This document shows, one piece after another, positions 1 to 8,982 of a stretch of 64,000 bases of DNA (the first letter of the stretch is position 1; each line of letters begins with the position of its first letter). The stretch comes from an uncultured Prevotella sp. GTDB taxonomy: Bacteria > Bacteroidota > Bacteroidia > Bacteroidales > Bacteroidaceae. The position numbers and the translations under genes were made by a program. The notes beneath the pieces are model-generated. The model ran no database searches and had not been told where the DNA came from. It worked only from the letters and a program-made list of their open reading frames with translations. The DNA is taken from contig CAMKTS010000008.1 of the NCBI GenBank assembly GCA_946415755.1, forward strand, positions 37,703 through 101,702, given 5' to 3'.

Positions 1-1
1 G

Positions 2-1351
2 CCTGGCGACCTCTCCAACCGCTTGCTGTCGCTGTCGCGCGTCAGTTCCAGTCTGACGGCCAATTTCCTGTCTACGCTCCTGACCTTCCTGTTCTCCGCC
101 ATCATGTTCGTACAGTTCTTCGTCTATGGCGGAGCGCTGCTCTGCACCGGTGTCATCGTCGTCGTGATACAGATTGTGGCCATCATGGTGGAGTATTACT
201 ATATTAAGAAGGTGCAACTCAGCGTAAATGCCGGCAGTTCACACCTCGTAGGCACCCTGTTTGCCCTGTTTTCAGGCATCCAGAAAATCAAGACCACCGG
301 AGCCGAGTTCCGCGCTCTCCATCAGTGGGCTTTAGGCTACGCCCCCACCGAGGTCTATAGCAGCCGCCAGCCACTGGCCAGTTTCTATATCACTGGTATC
401 AGCTACTGCCTGAAGTTCCTGCCTATGATAGTGACCATGTGGGCGGCCTGGCAGTACCAGCTGTCGCTCTCCGACTATATCGCCTATTGTGCCGTCCTGG
501 GACTCGTCTGCAATGCCGTATCCAACTTGCAAGGCATTACTAAGATGGTGTCGCGCCTGCTGCCGGAGATACAGCTCTGCCGTCCCATCCTCGAGGCCAA
601 GACGGAGGTCAAGGCCGGCAGCCATGTGGTAAAGAATATATCAGGCCGGGTGGACATCCGGAGCCTGAAGTTCCGCTATGCCCCTGACATGCCGTTGCTC
701 TTCGACGGGCTCAACCTGACCATCAATAGCGGCGACTACGTAGCGCTGGTCGGAGCTTCGGGCTGCGGCAAGAGTACGCTGATGCGCCTGATGATGGGAC
801 TGGAGAAACCGCTGGCGGGCTCGGTGTTCTACGACCAATACGACATCTCAGACATCAACCTGCGCAGCCTGCGCCGCTACTGCATCGGCATCTGCATGCA
901 GGACGGCCAGCTCGTGGAGGGTACCATCCGCGACAACATCATCTTCAACAACCCGCTACTGACCGATGATGACGCGTGGGAGGCAGCACGCCTGGCAGCG
1001 CTCGATGGCGACATCCGCAATTTCCCCTTGGGCATGGACACGCCTATCACCGTCGATGGCAAAGGCGTGTCGGGCGGACAGCGCCAGCGCATACTCATTG
1101 CGCGCGCACTGGTCAGAAAGCCCAAGGTGCTCTTCCTCGACGAGGCGACGTCGGCCCTCGACAATATCAGCCAGCACACAGTGGTTGAGAACCTGGCCCA
1201 ACTGAAATGTACGCGCATCGTCATTGCCCACCGCCTGAGTACCATACAGAAGTGCAACCGCATCATCGTGCTGAAGGACGGGCGCGTGGCAGCCGACGGC
1301 AACTTCAAGGAGCTACAGGCACAAGGTTATTTCCCAAGTGACAACGAGTAA
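2..1351 (+). CDS. ABC exporter, permease-ATPase, NHLM bacteriocin type (partial, start outside window)
   Basis: This is the right-hand part of an ABC exporter; the frame is open to base 2, so the true start lies to the left. The first ~200 residues contain hydrophobic membrane segments. The rest is the ATPase, with Walker A GASGCGKST, signature VSGGQRQR, Walker B VLFLDEATSALD and H-loop IVIAHRLST, so the nucleotide-binding domain looks intact. The stretch LTDDDAWEAARLAALDGDI and the following LGMDTPI resemble ATPases of NHLM-type bacteriocin export systems, as far as I recall that family. It is followed by a TolC-like channel and a membrane-fusion protein, which fits a three-part export machine through both membranes. 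Whether a peptidase domain is present cannot be seen. The substrate is unknown and no precursor peptide is visible in the window. The ABC call is near certain; the NHLM assignment is an inference. Confidence 0.85.
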   Translation, partial: PGDLSNRLLSLSRVSSSLTANFLSTLLTFLFSAIMFVQFFVYGGALLCTGVIVVVIQIVAIMVEYYYIKKVQLSVNAGSSHLVGTLFALFSGIQKIKTTGAEFRALHQWALGYAPTEVYSSRQPLASFYITGISYCLKFLPMIVTMWAAWQYQLSLSDYIAYCAVLGLVCNAVSNLQGITKMVSRLLPEIQLCRPILEAKTEVKAGSHVVKNISGRVDIRSLKFRYAPDMPLLFDGLNLTINSGDYVALVGASGCGKSTLMRLMMGLEKPLAGSVFYDQYDISDINLRSLRRYCIGICMQDGQLVEGTIRDNIIFNNPLLTDDDAWEAARLAALDGDIRNFPLGMDTPITVDGKGVSGGQRQRILIARALVRKPKVLFLDEATSALDNISQHTVVENLAQLKCTRIVIAHRLSTIQKCNRIIVLKDGRVAADGNFKELQAQGYFPSDNE

Positions 1352-1358
1352 GAAACGA

Positions 1359-2792
1359 ATGATGAAGAATAAAATCTATATACGCCTGACATTACTCTGT
1401 ATGCTACCATTGGGCAGCTGGGGTCAGACATCGCTGACCCTGGACGAGGTGATACGACTGGCGCAAGACAGTGCCATCACCGCTTTCCAGAGCCGACAGG
1501 AATACCGTAGCCGACAGGCCTCCTACGAGGCTTTCGAGGCCTTGCGCAAGCCACAGCTGTCGCTGAAGGTCGTACCCAACTACTCCCGCATCGTCAGTGA
1601 CCCGACCCGCGACTATGTCTACCTGCGCAACTACGACATTTTCTCTACCTCGGCTCAGCTGAGGCTCACCCAGAAGGTACTGCCCTTCGGTGGCGAGGCT
1701 TACGTCGGCACACAGGCCATCTGGAGCGAGTTTTTCCGCGAAAGTGCCTCAGGCTATCCCCGCCAGTTCGTAGCCAGCCCGCTGCTGGTGGGCTATAGCC
1801 ATAGCTTGCTGGGATATAATCCCTTCCGCTGGGAGAAACGGGTGGAGGATCAGCGGCTGTTGGCTGCCCGCCGCCAGCAAGAGTACGACCTGCGGCGCAT
1901 TGCCGAGGAGGCCGCCATACGCTATTTCCGACTGGCCCGCCAGCAGCGGATGCTGCAAATGCGTCAGGAAGAACTGATGATGAGCGACACACTGCTGAGC
2001 ATTGCCCGCGAGAAGGCCACCATTGCCATCGTCACGCTGGCCGAACTGCACGCTGTCGAGTTGCAGCAGCAGAATGCCGCCAACCTTCTGGCTGTGGCCC
2101 GTCAGGAAGAGTTGAAGGCCAGGACGGAGCTGTCATCATTCCTGCGCATCAAGCCGACACCCGCCGCCCTGCCTCTGCTTGACATCCCCACCACGCCACC
2201 GCCTACCGACCATACGGCTGCCGAGGTTGTCGGACGTGCCGTGAGCAACAGTCCCGCCTACCAGCAGCAGTTGGCCGAACTGACCGAAGCCCGTCACCAG
2301 GAAGACAAGACAAATAAAGAGCGGGGTGTCAACATCGGAGTCGATGTCAATCTGGGACTGCAGCAAGTCAGCAATACCCTCGGCAGTGCTTATAAAGACC
2401 AGCGTTTATATGCCTTGGGCGCTGTGCAGTTTACGATACCGCTCATAGACCATGGCGCAGCCAAGAAGCGGCATGCCGCTGCCACGGCGTGGGTCGAGCG
2501 GCAGGAGTCGGCGCTCCTCGAGGCAGAACGTCGGTTGGCAGAAGACGCCACCGTCACCCTGCAGAAACTACAGACATACCGGGCGATGCTTGAAAGCACC
2601 CGGCAGACCGTAGAGTTGGCAGAAGAGGCATTCAATGAGACCGCCGACAACTATGCCAACGGCCTCTGCGACATCAACACCTTTACGCTGGCACAGTCGC
2701 GATGGGCGACGGCTTACAACAACTACCTGACGGTCATGGAAGACTTCTGGACAACACACTATCACCTGCAAACCCTCATACAATATGAATAA
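1359..2792 (+). CDS. TolC-family outer-membrane efflux protein
   Basis: Outer-membrane channel component of the export system encoded just upstream. About 477 residues, a normal length for TolC-like proteins. The signal peptide runs from MMKNKIYIRLTLL to about GSWGQ. It is followed by long helical, Gln/Glu/Arg-rich stretches (for example RQQRMLQMRQEELM and ARQEELKARTEL) repeated in two halves, as in the outer membrane efflux protein fold. I chose the ATG at 1359 because it gives a clean signal peptide; a GTG at 1338 in the same frame would add seven polar residues and overlap the ABC gene. The stop overlaps the start of the next gene by 8 bases, suggesting translational coupling and a single operon. 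The OEP family is clear; the transported substrate is not. Confidence 0.86.
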   Translation: MMKNKIYIRLTLLCMLPLGSWGQTSLTLDEVIRLAQDSAITAFQSRQEYRSRQASYEAFEALRKPQLSLKVVPNYSRIVSDPTRDYVYLRNYDIFSTSAQLRLTQKVLPFGGEAYVGTQAIWSEFFRESASGYPRQFVASPLLVGYSHSLLGYNPFRWEKRVEDQRLLAARRQQEYDLRRIAEEAAIRYFRLARQQRMLQMRQEELMMSDTLLSIAREKATIAIVTLAELHAVELQQQNAANLLAVARQEELKARTELSSFLRIKPTPAALPLLDIPTTPPPTDHTAAEVVGRAVSNSPAYQQQLAELTEARHQEDKTNKERGVNIGVDVNLGLQQVSNTLGSAYKDQRLYALGAVQFTIPLIDHGAAKKRHAAATAWVERQESALLEAERRLAEDATVTLQKLQTYRAMLESTRQTVELAEEAFNETADNYANGLCDINTFTLAQSRWATAYNNYLTVMEDFWTTHYHLQTLIQYE

Positions 2793-3645
2793 TAATATGC
2801 GTTTATCGGTTATTGGTCTCTTTACCCTTTCGCTCTTCACTGCCTGCCAGCAGAAGCGCGATGCACAGCTTACCCCTGAAGCGGCTGACACGCTGACGGT
2901 GAAACACGACGAGTCCTCGGCACTCCAGAAGCAGCACGCCTATACAACGGTTACCAAGGGCAAGATAGAAACAGTACGTGAGATTCCCGTCTTCAGCCGT
3001 CTGGCCGAACAGATAGTCATGTTCGGCATAAAGGGGGAAGGGCAGTATGTCAAGAAGGGGCAGGTCGTGGCACGACTGAGCGACGCTGCTCTGCGCGAGA
3101 AGATACTCCACAGCCAAGCCAAACTGGAGAAGGCCGAATTCCAATACCAGGCCATCCTGATGGGACAGGGCTATAAGCACGACCATTTAGACGAAGCACC
3201 GGAGAACATCAAGCGACTGGCACGCATCAACAGCGGCTACAACGAAGTCAAGGCCGAACTGCACGAACTGGAGCACATGCTGTCCTACTGCACCATTACC
3301 GCCCCCGTCTCCGGGTACGTCTCGAAGATTCGCAACACGCTCTATGGGGCTGCCCAACCCGGCGAAGCCCTCTTCTACATCGTAGACGGTGACCATTTGA
3401 AGGTGGGCTTTAACGTGCTTGAGAACGAGCTGGCGAAGTACGTGGGCGAGGTCAGCATCACGGTCTCCACCATCACCTTCCCCGACGAGAAGCATACGGC
3501 AACCATCTCTGCCATCAGTCCGGTCATTGACAGTAACGGCATGGCGCACATCGAGGCGATGCTACAGCCCCACCCGCATCTGGCACCAGGCATGACAGCA
3601 TTTGTAACCATCGACGAAAAGCCTGACACCGCCGTGACGAAATAG
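2785..3645 (+). CDS. Periplasmic adaptor (HlyD/RND-type membrane fusion protein), lipoprotein
   Basis: Adaptor joining the ABC exporter to the TolC-like channel. About 286 residues. The N-terminus has a lipoprotein signal with lipobox LFTAC (Cys21), so it is probably anchored in the inner membrane facing the periplasm. A biotinyl/lipoyl-like half (IKGEGQYVKKGQVVARLSD), an alpha-hairpin rich in Lys/Glu (about residues 100-160) and the second lipoyl half (CTITAPVSGYVSKI) follow in the usual order, then a beta-barrel segment. It overlaps the preceding gene by 8 bases. The adaptor is short, as in RND-type MFPs, rather than the longer HlyD of classical type I systems. A second start at 2797 (MRLSVIG) is equally possible. 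A strong hairpin follows 14 bases after the stop. Confidence 0.82.
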   Translation: MNNNMRLSVIGLFTLSLFTACQQKRDAQLTPEAADTLTVKHDESSALQKQHAYTTVTKGKIETVREIPVFSRLAEQIVMFGIKGEGQYVKKGQVVARLSDAALREKILHSQAKLEKAEFQYQAILMGQGYKHDHLDEAPENIKRLARINSGYNEVKAELHELEHMLSYCTITAPVSGYVSKIRNTLYGAAQPGEALFYIVDGDHLKVGFNVLENELAKYVGEVSITVSTITFPDEKHTATISAISPVIDSNGMAHIEAMLQPHPHLAPGMTAFVTIDEKPDTAVTK

Positions 3646-3658
3646 CGTCAAAAACAAA

Positions 3659-3674
3659 GGGGGATGCATCCCCC
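3659..3674. terminator. Bidirectional terminator-like palindrome
   Basis: Perfect 16-base palindrome GGGGGATGCATCCCCC between two convergent genes (ends at 3645 and 3691). The flanks are A-rich on the left and AT-rich on the right, so the hairpin can serve both directions. There is no long T tract, so strength is uncertain. Confidence 0.6.
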
Positions 3675-3690
3675 TGATATTTATATAAGA

Positions 3691-4563
3691 TCACTGTAAA
3701 GCCGCAATCTGCTCGGCGGTCAGCTTGCCGGAGTCAATATACGACTGCTTGATGGCATAGAGCTTCTGTTGCAAGTCTTCTGTCATCGTGTAGTCCCACT
3801 GCTTAGCCTCTTCGGTGGTCACGCGCCGGCCTCCGTTGTTGTGGCTGTTGTCCAGACAGTAGAACTTCATGTCGGGATAATGCTCCTCGATGTATTCCAC
3901 ACGGCCCTGATACTGTGGGAAGACGGCGATATAGGCCTCACAAGTCACGGCACGATTGGAGTGAATCAGTCGCTCCATGCAGTTGGTATAGCCTGTCTCG
4001 GCATCGTTGTATACATAGATAAGGTGGGGGGCAAAGCCGCGATTCCCGCTCTTGGCCACCATCTCGTCGAAGTATTTCACATTGTTGTAGGCACCCTCAG
4101 AGACTACGCCGACCTCACTGACCAGTTTCTTCAGGTCGGGATTGTTATTCAGGCTGGTTGTCTTGCCACATCCGTACATGCCCATCGTGAAGAGGATGGT
4201 CCTGTTGTTAGCCGCTTCGGCGCGGTCCATCAGACGGATGAACACGACGCTGTCTATCAGCCAACCGGCCTCCCGGTAGTCGAACACATTCAGACGTGTA
4301 TAGCCGATGCACTTCAGCAAATCCCTCGTCATATCGGGATCCAGCAGGTTACCGCAGTCGGCCATATATACATTTACCAGCGAATCGAGATGGTTCCTGG
4401 TCCACTCCACGGCAGCTTTGCCTTTGAGAATGACGGGTTGCTGTATGGGTTGTTGAACAGCATAGTCTTCGTTGCTACAAGATGTCAGGGCTGCCGAGCT
4501 ACCGATGGTCAGGACGAGGGCCGTCATCCACAGTTGGATGGTTTTCATTGTTTTGGTTTTCAT
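3691..4563 (-). CDS. Lipoprotein with zeta-toxin-like P-loop kinase domain
   Basis: A 290-residue protein with two features that do not normally go together. The N-terminus is a signal peptide ending in a lipobox-like LTSC (Cys29). The body has a Walker A motif GMYGCGKTT (about residues 128-136) right after a hydrophobic strand (TILFTM), like the zeta-toxin/UNG-kinase P-loop family. Zeta toxins phosphorylate UDP-GlcNAc in the cytoplasm; a lipidated export form would lack ATP, so either the signal is not used or the P-loop has another role. A start at Met6 (4548) would shorten but keep the signal. No antitoxin-like gene is adjacent; the gene stands alone, with a divergent partner upstream. A Bacteroidota -7-like element (TAACTTTG, minus strand) lies at 4604-4611. 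The P-loop and signal are seen directly; the zeta-family membership is from motif recall. Confidence 0.6.
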   Translation of the reverse strand: MKTKTMKTIQLWMTALVLTIGSSAALTSCSNEDYAVQQPIQQPVILKGKAAVEWTRNHLDSLVNVYMADCGNLLDPDMTRDLLKCIGYTRLNVFDYREAGWLIDSVVFIRLMDRAEAANNRTILFTMGMYGCGKTTSLNNNPDLKKLVSEVGVVSEGAYNNVKYFDEMVAKSGNRGFAPHLIYVYNDAETGYTNCMERLIHSNRAVTCEAYIAVFPQYQGRVEYIEEHYPDMKFYCLDNSHNNGGRRVTTEEAKQWDYTMTEDLQQKLYAIKQSYIDSGKLTAEQIAALQ

Positions 4564-4822
4564 TGCTTGGTCTCCTATGTTTTTTACTCAAAAGATTTCG
4601 CTGCAAAGTTATAAATTGTTTTTGAACAAAACAACTTTTAAGCCGGACAAACGCTGTTTTTTTCCAAAGAATAGTGAAAAAGCAGTGCTTTTCTCGGCCA
4701 ATCAAAAAAGAATTTGTATTTTTGCATCATACATATCAAACGCCATTCAATGATGTACAATCTGCTGCTAATAAAGTGTAAAAAAACTATTATTCGATAC
4801 ATCTATTTAAAAAGACAACAAT

Positions 4823-5210
4823 ATGAAAGAGACTATTGACTATTCCAAGAAGGAAAACTGGTATCAGATTCCAGAGATTACCAAGGATGTGGACACGTTC
4901 TACATCTATGCAACAGAGTACATCATGGGCAGCCTGATGGAGGGTGCTTCCGAGTATGCATCATTGGACAATGAAGAGATGCTACAGGGTGCCGCAGGCG
5001 AATATCGGCGCAGATGCCCAAGTGCTGCCCGACCGTGGCGTAGTGGTGACACATGCCAAAGGAACGGAAATGGACGAAGAGACTATCAAAGTAGCCGGTG
5101 AATTCTTCGGCCCGGATGGCCGCCACGGTGAGGATTACGCGCTCTTCTACAACAACATCAAGGACAATGTGGCCAAGCGCATCGCAGCTTACATGGCGAA
5201 CCAAAAGTAA
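4823..5210 (+). pseudogene. DUF3089-family gene with large internal deletion and frameshift
   Basis: The first ~60 codons from ATG 4823 (KENWYQIPEITKDVDTFYIY ... LDNEEMLQGAAGEY) read as the N-terminus of a Bacteroidota DUF3089 protein (alpha/beta-hydrolase-like, function unknown). From about base 5001 the family's C-terminus continues in the +1-shifted frame (NIGADAQVLPDRGVVVTHAK ... FFGPDGRHGEDYALFYNNIK) to a stop at 5210. The in-frame product of the first part instead ends in unrelated sequence at 5101. From memory, complete homologues are over 300 residues and carry the nucleophile elbow GHSQGS in the missing middle, so roughly 600 bases seem to have been lost at the junction. The related fragment at 8339-8830 supplies an in-window comparison for the C-terminal part (GTDFFGPGSYHEVDYELYFF). 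A TATTTTTG -7-like box lies at 4717-4724. Confidence 0.7.
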
Positions 5211-5245
5211 CAGAATCACCCAATAACTAAAGAAGAAATTATAAG

Positions 5246-6892
5246 ATGAAACAGACACTTATTCTCGGCAACATCATTACGATGGACGAAAAGCGGCCCT
5301 TTGCCAAGGCTGCATTAGTGAAGAACGGCGTGTTTGCCTATATCGGCAGCGCAGAGGAGGCAAAACGGCTTGCAGGCGCAGATGCCGAGGTGCTAGATTA
5401 CGGCGAGAACTTCATCTATCCCGGCTTCTTGGAGTCACACTGTCACGGCCATTTGGCTGGTGACCGATTTATCGGACAGGCGAATCTGGGACAAGTAGGA
5501 TTGACCGATTATGTCAAATACCGCGAAATCATCAAGGAGTTCATCGCCCAGAATCCGGACCGACAGTTCTACCTGGCCGCAGGATGGGTGGAAAACGAGG
5601 AACACGTCACCAAGGCCTATCTCGACGAGATTTGCGATGACAAGCCACTGTTCCTTCACACTGGCGGCGGACACTCCATGCTACTCAACACCAAGGCACT
5701 GCAGTGGGCCGGCATCGATGCTGAATATGCGAAGAAGTACGGTTATGACCTGGTACACGTAGATGAGAATGGCGAGCCTGACGGCTATATCTGTGAAGGT
5801 CCCGTGTTCGAAGTCGTCCCCAAGCTTCCCGTTACCCTTGAGGATGCCAAGAGTTTTCTGCTCGCCTGGCAGGACTTTGCCCTCAGCAGCGGCTTTACCG
5901 CTGTCTGTGATGCCGGTGCAGAGGTCATCTTCCGCGATTCGCCCAAGGCATATTTTGAGTTGGAAAAGGAGGGCAAGCTGAAGTTGCGTACCTATGCCTA
6001 TATGTATGTGACCGATAATATTGCTGACCCGAAGGCAGAGATAGCCCGCATTGCCGCACAGCGTGCCGAGATGAGTGGCGAGTATTTCCATATCATCGGT
6101 GCCAAGGCATTCCTCGACGGTGTGACCGAGGCGCATACTGGTTGGCAGAACCAGGATTACCTCGACCAGCCCGGCTATCACGGCAACGAGCGCTTCAACG
6201 ACCACGACAAGATGGTACAGCTCATCGTCGAGGCCGATAAGGAGGGCATGGCCGTGCATGTTCACTCTGAGGGAGGCGGTGCTACGCATTTCATGTTGGG
6301 CTGCATCGAGGATGCCGAGAAGATTACCGGCAACCTTGACCAGCGCAACGTGCTGGCGCACCTGCACTTCGTGACCGACGAGGACGTGCGCCGCATGGCA
6401 GCAACCGGTTCCGTTCCGGCTGTTCCTCCCCTGTGGACCGCTAAGATTGTTGGAGCCCCTTACGAACAGGAAGTATCCTACGTCGGTGAGGAGTTGGCCG
6501 AACAGGCTTATCCCATCAAGTCGTTCTTCGATGCCGGCGCCAACGTGGTGTTCCATTCCGACTATCCCGTTTCGCCGATGATGAATGTGAAATACAGCAT
6601 TTACACGGCAGAGAAGCGCACGTATCCGCATGAAGTGTTCGGCGACCTGTGCAGGCCTCGTAACGTGAAGGAGGCCATCACCCGCGAGCAGTCGCTGCGC
6701 GCCATGACCATCAACGTGGCCCGTCAGTGGCACCAGGAGCATCGCATGGGTTCCATCGAGTTCGGTAAGATTGCCAACATGACGGTGTTCGACTGCGATT
6801 TCCTGCATGATGACATCGAGAAGGTGGCACAGGCCAATATCGTAGCCACCATCGTCGACGGCGAGGAGGTGTATAGGCCTGCTGACAACTAA
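5246..6892 (+). CDS. Amidohydrolase family 3 (YtcJ-like) metal-dependent hydrolase
   Basis: 548-residue cytoplasmic hydrolase of the amidohydrolase superfamily. The N-terminal beta-sandwich segment (LILGNIITMDEKRPFAKAAL) leads into the metal-binding FLESHCHGH. Later landmarks are GGGHSMLLNTKAL, the histidine motif MAVHVHSEGGG, LAHLHFV, and the aspartate strand VVFHSDYPVSP, then the return sandwich (MGSIEFGKIANMTVFD). These match the exoenzyme/YtcJ branch, whose substrates are mostly unknown. No signal peptide is seen. It starts 35 bases after the broken DUF3089 gene and ends 3 bases before the MATE gene, so the hydrolase and exporter are probably cotranscribed. The substrate cannot be inferred. 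Confidence 0.85.
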   Translation: MKQTLILGNIITMDEKRPFAKAALVKNGVFAYIGSAEEAKRLAGADAEVLDYGENFIYPGFLESHCHGHLAGDRFIGQANLGQVGLTDYVKYREIIKEFIAQNPDRQFYLAAGWVENEEHVTKAYLDEICDDKPLFLHTGGGHSMLLNTKALQWAGIDAEYAKKYGYDLVHVDENGEPDGYICEGPVFEVVPKLPVTLEDAKSFLLAWQDFALSSGFTAVCDAGAEVIFRDSPKAYFELEKEGKLKLRTYAYMYVTDNIADPKAEIARIAAQRAEMSGEYFHIIGAKAFLDGVTEAHTGWQNQDYLDQPGYHGNERFNDHDKMVQLIVEADKEGMAVHVHSEGGGATHFMLGCIEDAEKITGNLDQRNVLAHLHFVTDEDVRRMAATGSVPAVPPLWTAKIVGAPYEQEVSYVGEELAEQAYPIKSFFDAGANVVFHSDYPVSPMMNVKYSIYTAEKRTYPHEVFGDLCRPRNVKEAITREQSLRAMTINVARQWHQEHRMGSIEFGKIANMTVFDCDFLHDDIEKVAQANIVATIVDGEEVYRPADN

Positions 6893-6895
6893 TCC

Positions 6896-8263
6896 GTGGC
6901 AAGGACGATCAAGAATAAGGAGAGAGACAGCATAGACTTTGGCACGGCGAAGATAGGTCCGCTGTTTAACAGCATTTTCTATCCCACCCTGTTGTCGATG
7001 GTGTTTGCATCGCTCTTTACGGTTGCCGACGGCATCTTCGTCGGTCAGGGCGTGGGGAGCGATGCGCTGGCAGCCATCAACATCGTGTCGCCGCTGTTTC
7101 TGGTCACTACAGGCATTGCGCTGATGTTCGGTGCGGGCGTGTCGGTGGTGGCCAGCATTCACCTGTCGCACGGCAACCACAAGGCCGCCCACATCAATAT
7201 CACCCAAGCCTTCCATGTGGCCACGCTGCTGCTGGTGGTGGTGGCTGGCTGCGTCTACCTCTTCCGCATACCCTTCCTGCGGCTTCTGGGCGGCAGCGAT
7301 GCCCTGTTGCCCTTATGCCAGGAGTATCTGCTCACCATTCTTCCCGGCTGTGTTTGCATCGTCGTCCAGCTGATTGGCACCTTCGTCATCCGGCTTGACG
7401 GCTCCCCCCGTTTTGCCGCCTCGTTAGAGATCTTCCCCGGCCTGCTGAACATCTTCCTTGACTGGCTGCTGGTATTTCCGATGCAGATGGGCATTGCCGG
7501 TAGCGGCATCGCATCGTCAGTCAGCTGCGCCGCCGCCGCAGGCATGGCGTTGTGGTACATGTTCTTCCGAGCGCAGACCGTCAAGTTCTGCCGACTCAGG
7601 CTTAGCCCCACCAGCTTCTGGTTGACGGCGCGTAATGTGGGCTATATGGCGCGCAGTGGTTTCTCCTCTATGCTGGGCGAGCTGGCTATGTCGGCGATGC
7701 TGCTCACGGGCAACTACGTCTTCATACGCGAGTTGGGCGAAGACGGTGTGGCCGCCTTTAGCGTAGCCTGCTATCTTTACCCCATCGTGTTCATGGTCAA
7801 CAACTCTGTGGCACAGTCGGCCCAGCCCATCATCAGTTTCAACCATGGTGCAGGCCGCCGCCACCGTGTGCAGCGCGCCTTCAGGGTCAGCTTCAGCACC
7901 GCCACCATCTGCGGCGTATTGTCCACCGCTTTTCTCACCTTGGCTACCAAACCGCTTGTCGGTCTCTTTCTGCAGGCAGGCACCCCCGCCTACCAGATAG
8001 CTATTGGCGGTCTGCCCCTGTTTTCCTATTCTGCCATCTTCTTTGCGATGAATGTGGCCATCATCGGCTATTATCAGGCCACCGAGCAGAACACTCGGGC
8101 TACGCTGTGCATGCTGTTCCGCGGGCTGCTATTCCTTGTACCGGCATTTCTGCTGATGCCGATGTTCATTTCTCCGCAAGGCATGTGGCTCGCCATTCCT
8201 GTTACGGAGTGCATGACGCTGGCCGTGATACTACTGACCGACCGACGCATTATCAGCCGATAG
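6896..8263 (+). CDS. MATE-family multidrug/organic cation exporter
   Basis: About 455 residues with around 12 hydrophobic segments in two homologous halves, the arrangement of MATE Na+ or H+ antiporters. The typical N-terminal phrase is present (PLFNSIFYPTLLSMVFASLF followed by DGIFVGQGVGSDALAAINI). The second half opens with GFSSMLGELAMSAMLLTGNY. The start used is a GTG at 6896, only 3 bases after the hydrolase stop; the next in-frame Met is about 35 residues in and would remove the first conserved segment. Tight spacing suggests a two-gene unit with the amidohydrolase. The transported compound is unknown. Confidence 0.88.
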   Translation: MARTIKNKERDSIDFGTAKIGPLFNSIFYPTLLSMVFASLFTVADGIFVGQGVGSDALAAINIVSPLFLVTTGIALMFGAGVSVVASIHLSHGNHKAAHINITQAFHVATLLLVVVAGCVYLFRIPFLRLLGGSDALLPLCQEYLLTILPGCVCIVVQLIGTFVIRLDGSPRFAASLEIFPGLLNIFLDWLLVFPMQMGIAGSGIASSVSCAAAAGMALWYMFFRAQTVKFCRLRLSPTSFWLTARNVGYMARSGFSSMLGELAMSAMLLTGNYVFIRELGEDGVAAFSVACYLYPIVFMVNNSVAQSAQPIISFNHGAGRRHRVQRAFRVSFSTATICGVLSTAFLTLATKPLVGLFLQAGTPAYQIAIGGLPLFSYSAIFFAMNVAIIGYYQATEQNTRATLCMLFRGLLFLVPAFLLMPMFISPQGMWLAIPVTECMTLAVILLTDRRIISR

Positions 8264-8338
8264 CGGGGGGCGTGCCCCACCAGCCGTTGCCGAAGAGCTG
8301 GCGGGAGCACGCTCTCGTCTGTCCCATTTTCTTCGTTC

Positions 8339-8830
8339 TTAGTCCATGTACGCTGCCACTCTCGCGGCTACATTGGCCTTGAGGTTAAAGAAATAAAGTT
8401 CGTAGTCGACTTCGTGGTAACTGCCAGGTCCGAAAAAGTCTGTGCCGGTGACGGGTGGCACGTCCTTGACTGTTGTTATCACAGTGCCTCTTTTCAGGTT
8501 GACCTTTGCGTCGGCAACATGAGGAACCTTTTCCATCTGTCCTTTCTCTTCGTCATAGTAGTAGCCGCCCAGGTTCTCCACTGCCGGAGCGTAGGTCTCG
8601 TCTCGCTTCCAGTTGATGGGATTGATGCTGATAGCACCTGGCAGAACGACTCCGTTCTTCTGACCCTCGTTGGCGGGCGACTCGGTATTCCACGAGATGA
8701 TGACACCGGTATCGTCGGCTCCCTCGGCAAATTTCAGGTGTGGGTTCTCCTTGAGGTAGTCCTCAGTAACGGCAAAGCCTATCACGTAAGCTGCAATCAT
8801 GCGCTTGTAGTATTCAGGATGCGCCTTCAT
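8339..8830 (-). pseudogene. C-terminal half of a DUF3089-family gene (N-terminal half missing)
   Basis: Codes for 163 residues beginning MKAHPEYYKRMIAAYVIGFA, which by recall corresponds to the middle of DUF3089 proteins, just after the nucleophile elbow (usually GHSQGS). The N-terminal half seen in the 4823 copy (KENWYQIPEITKDV-like) is absent. Directly upstream on the minus strand lies AT-rich sequence with TTTGCAGC, resembling promoter DNA, so a truncated protein could still be made, but it would lack the catalytic serine. The C-terminus (VIISWNTESPANEG, LPGAISINPINWKRDETY, FFGPGSYHEVDYELYFFNLK) is well conserved. It is flanked by the MATE gene (convergent) and an SGNH esterase (divergent). 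I treat it as a decayed paralogue; a genuine short gene is less likely. Confidence 0.6.
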
Positions 8831-8982
8831 ATAAATTTTGCTGCAAAATTAACAAAACTATGGGAATAATTGGCATTTCTCTCCCCTTTTTTATATTGAT
8901 TGTCTAAAAAAAAATGACCTCCATAGAAGAATTATTTCAGATAATTGTTGTAACTTTGCAGGCAATATTGATTGAAGCTAAT

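Noticed and set aside
3769..4614. Long plus-strand open frame opposite the zeta-like lipoprotein gene
   Set aside because: Composition is that of a codon shadow (GC-rich third positions belong to the minus-strand gene) and the minus-strand product has a signal peptide and a P-loop.
5681..7216. 511-codon minus-strand open frame across the amidohydrolase and MATE genes
   Set aside because: It spans two genes with clear families on the other strand and has no recognisable domain; a shadow frame.
7120..8310. GGGGGGCGTGCCCC hairpin after the MATE gene as a strong terminator
   Set aside because: The stem just after 8263 is short and lacks a T run; a weak signal not worth a feature.
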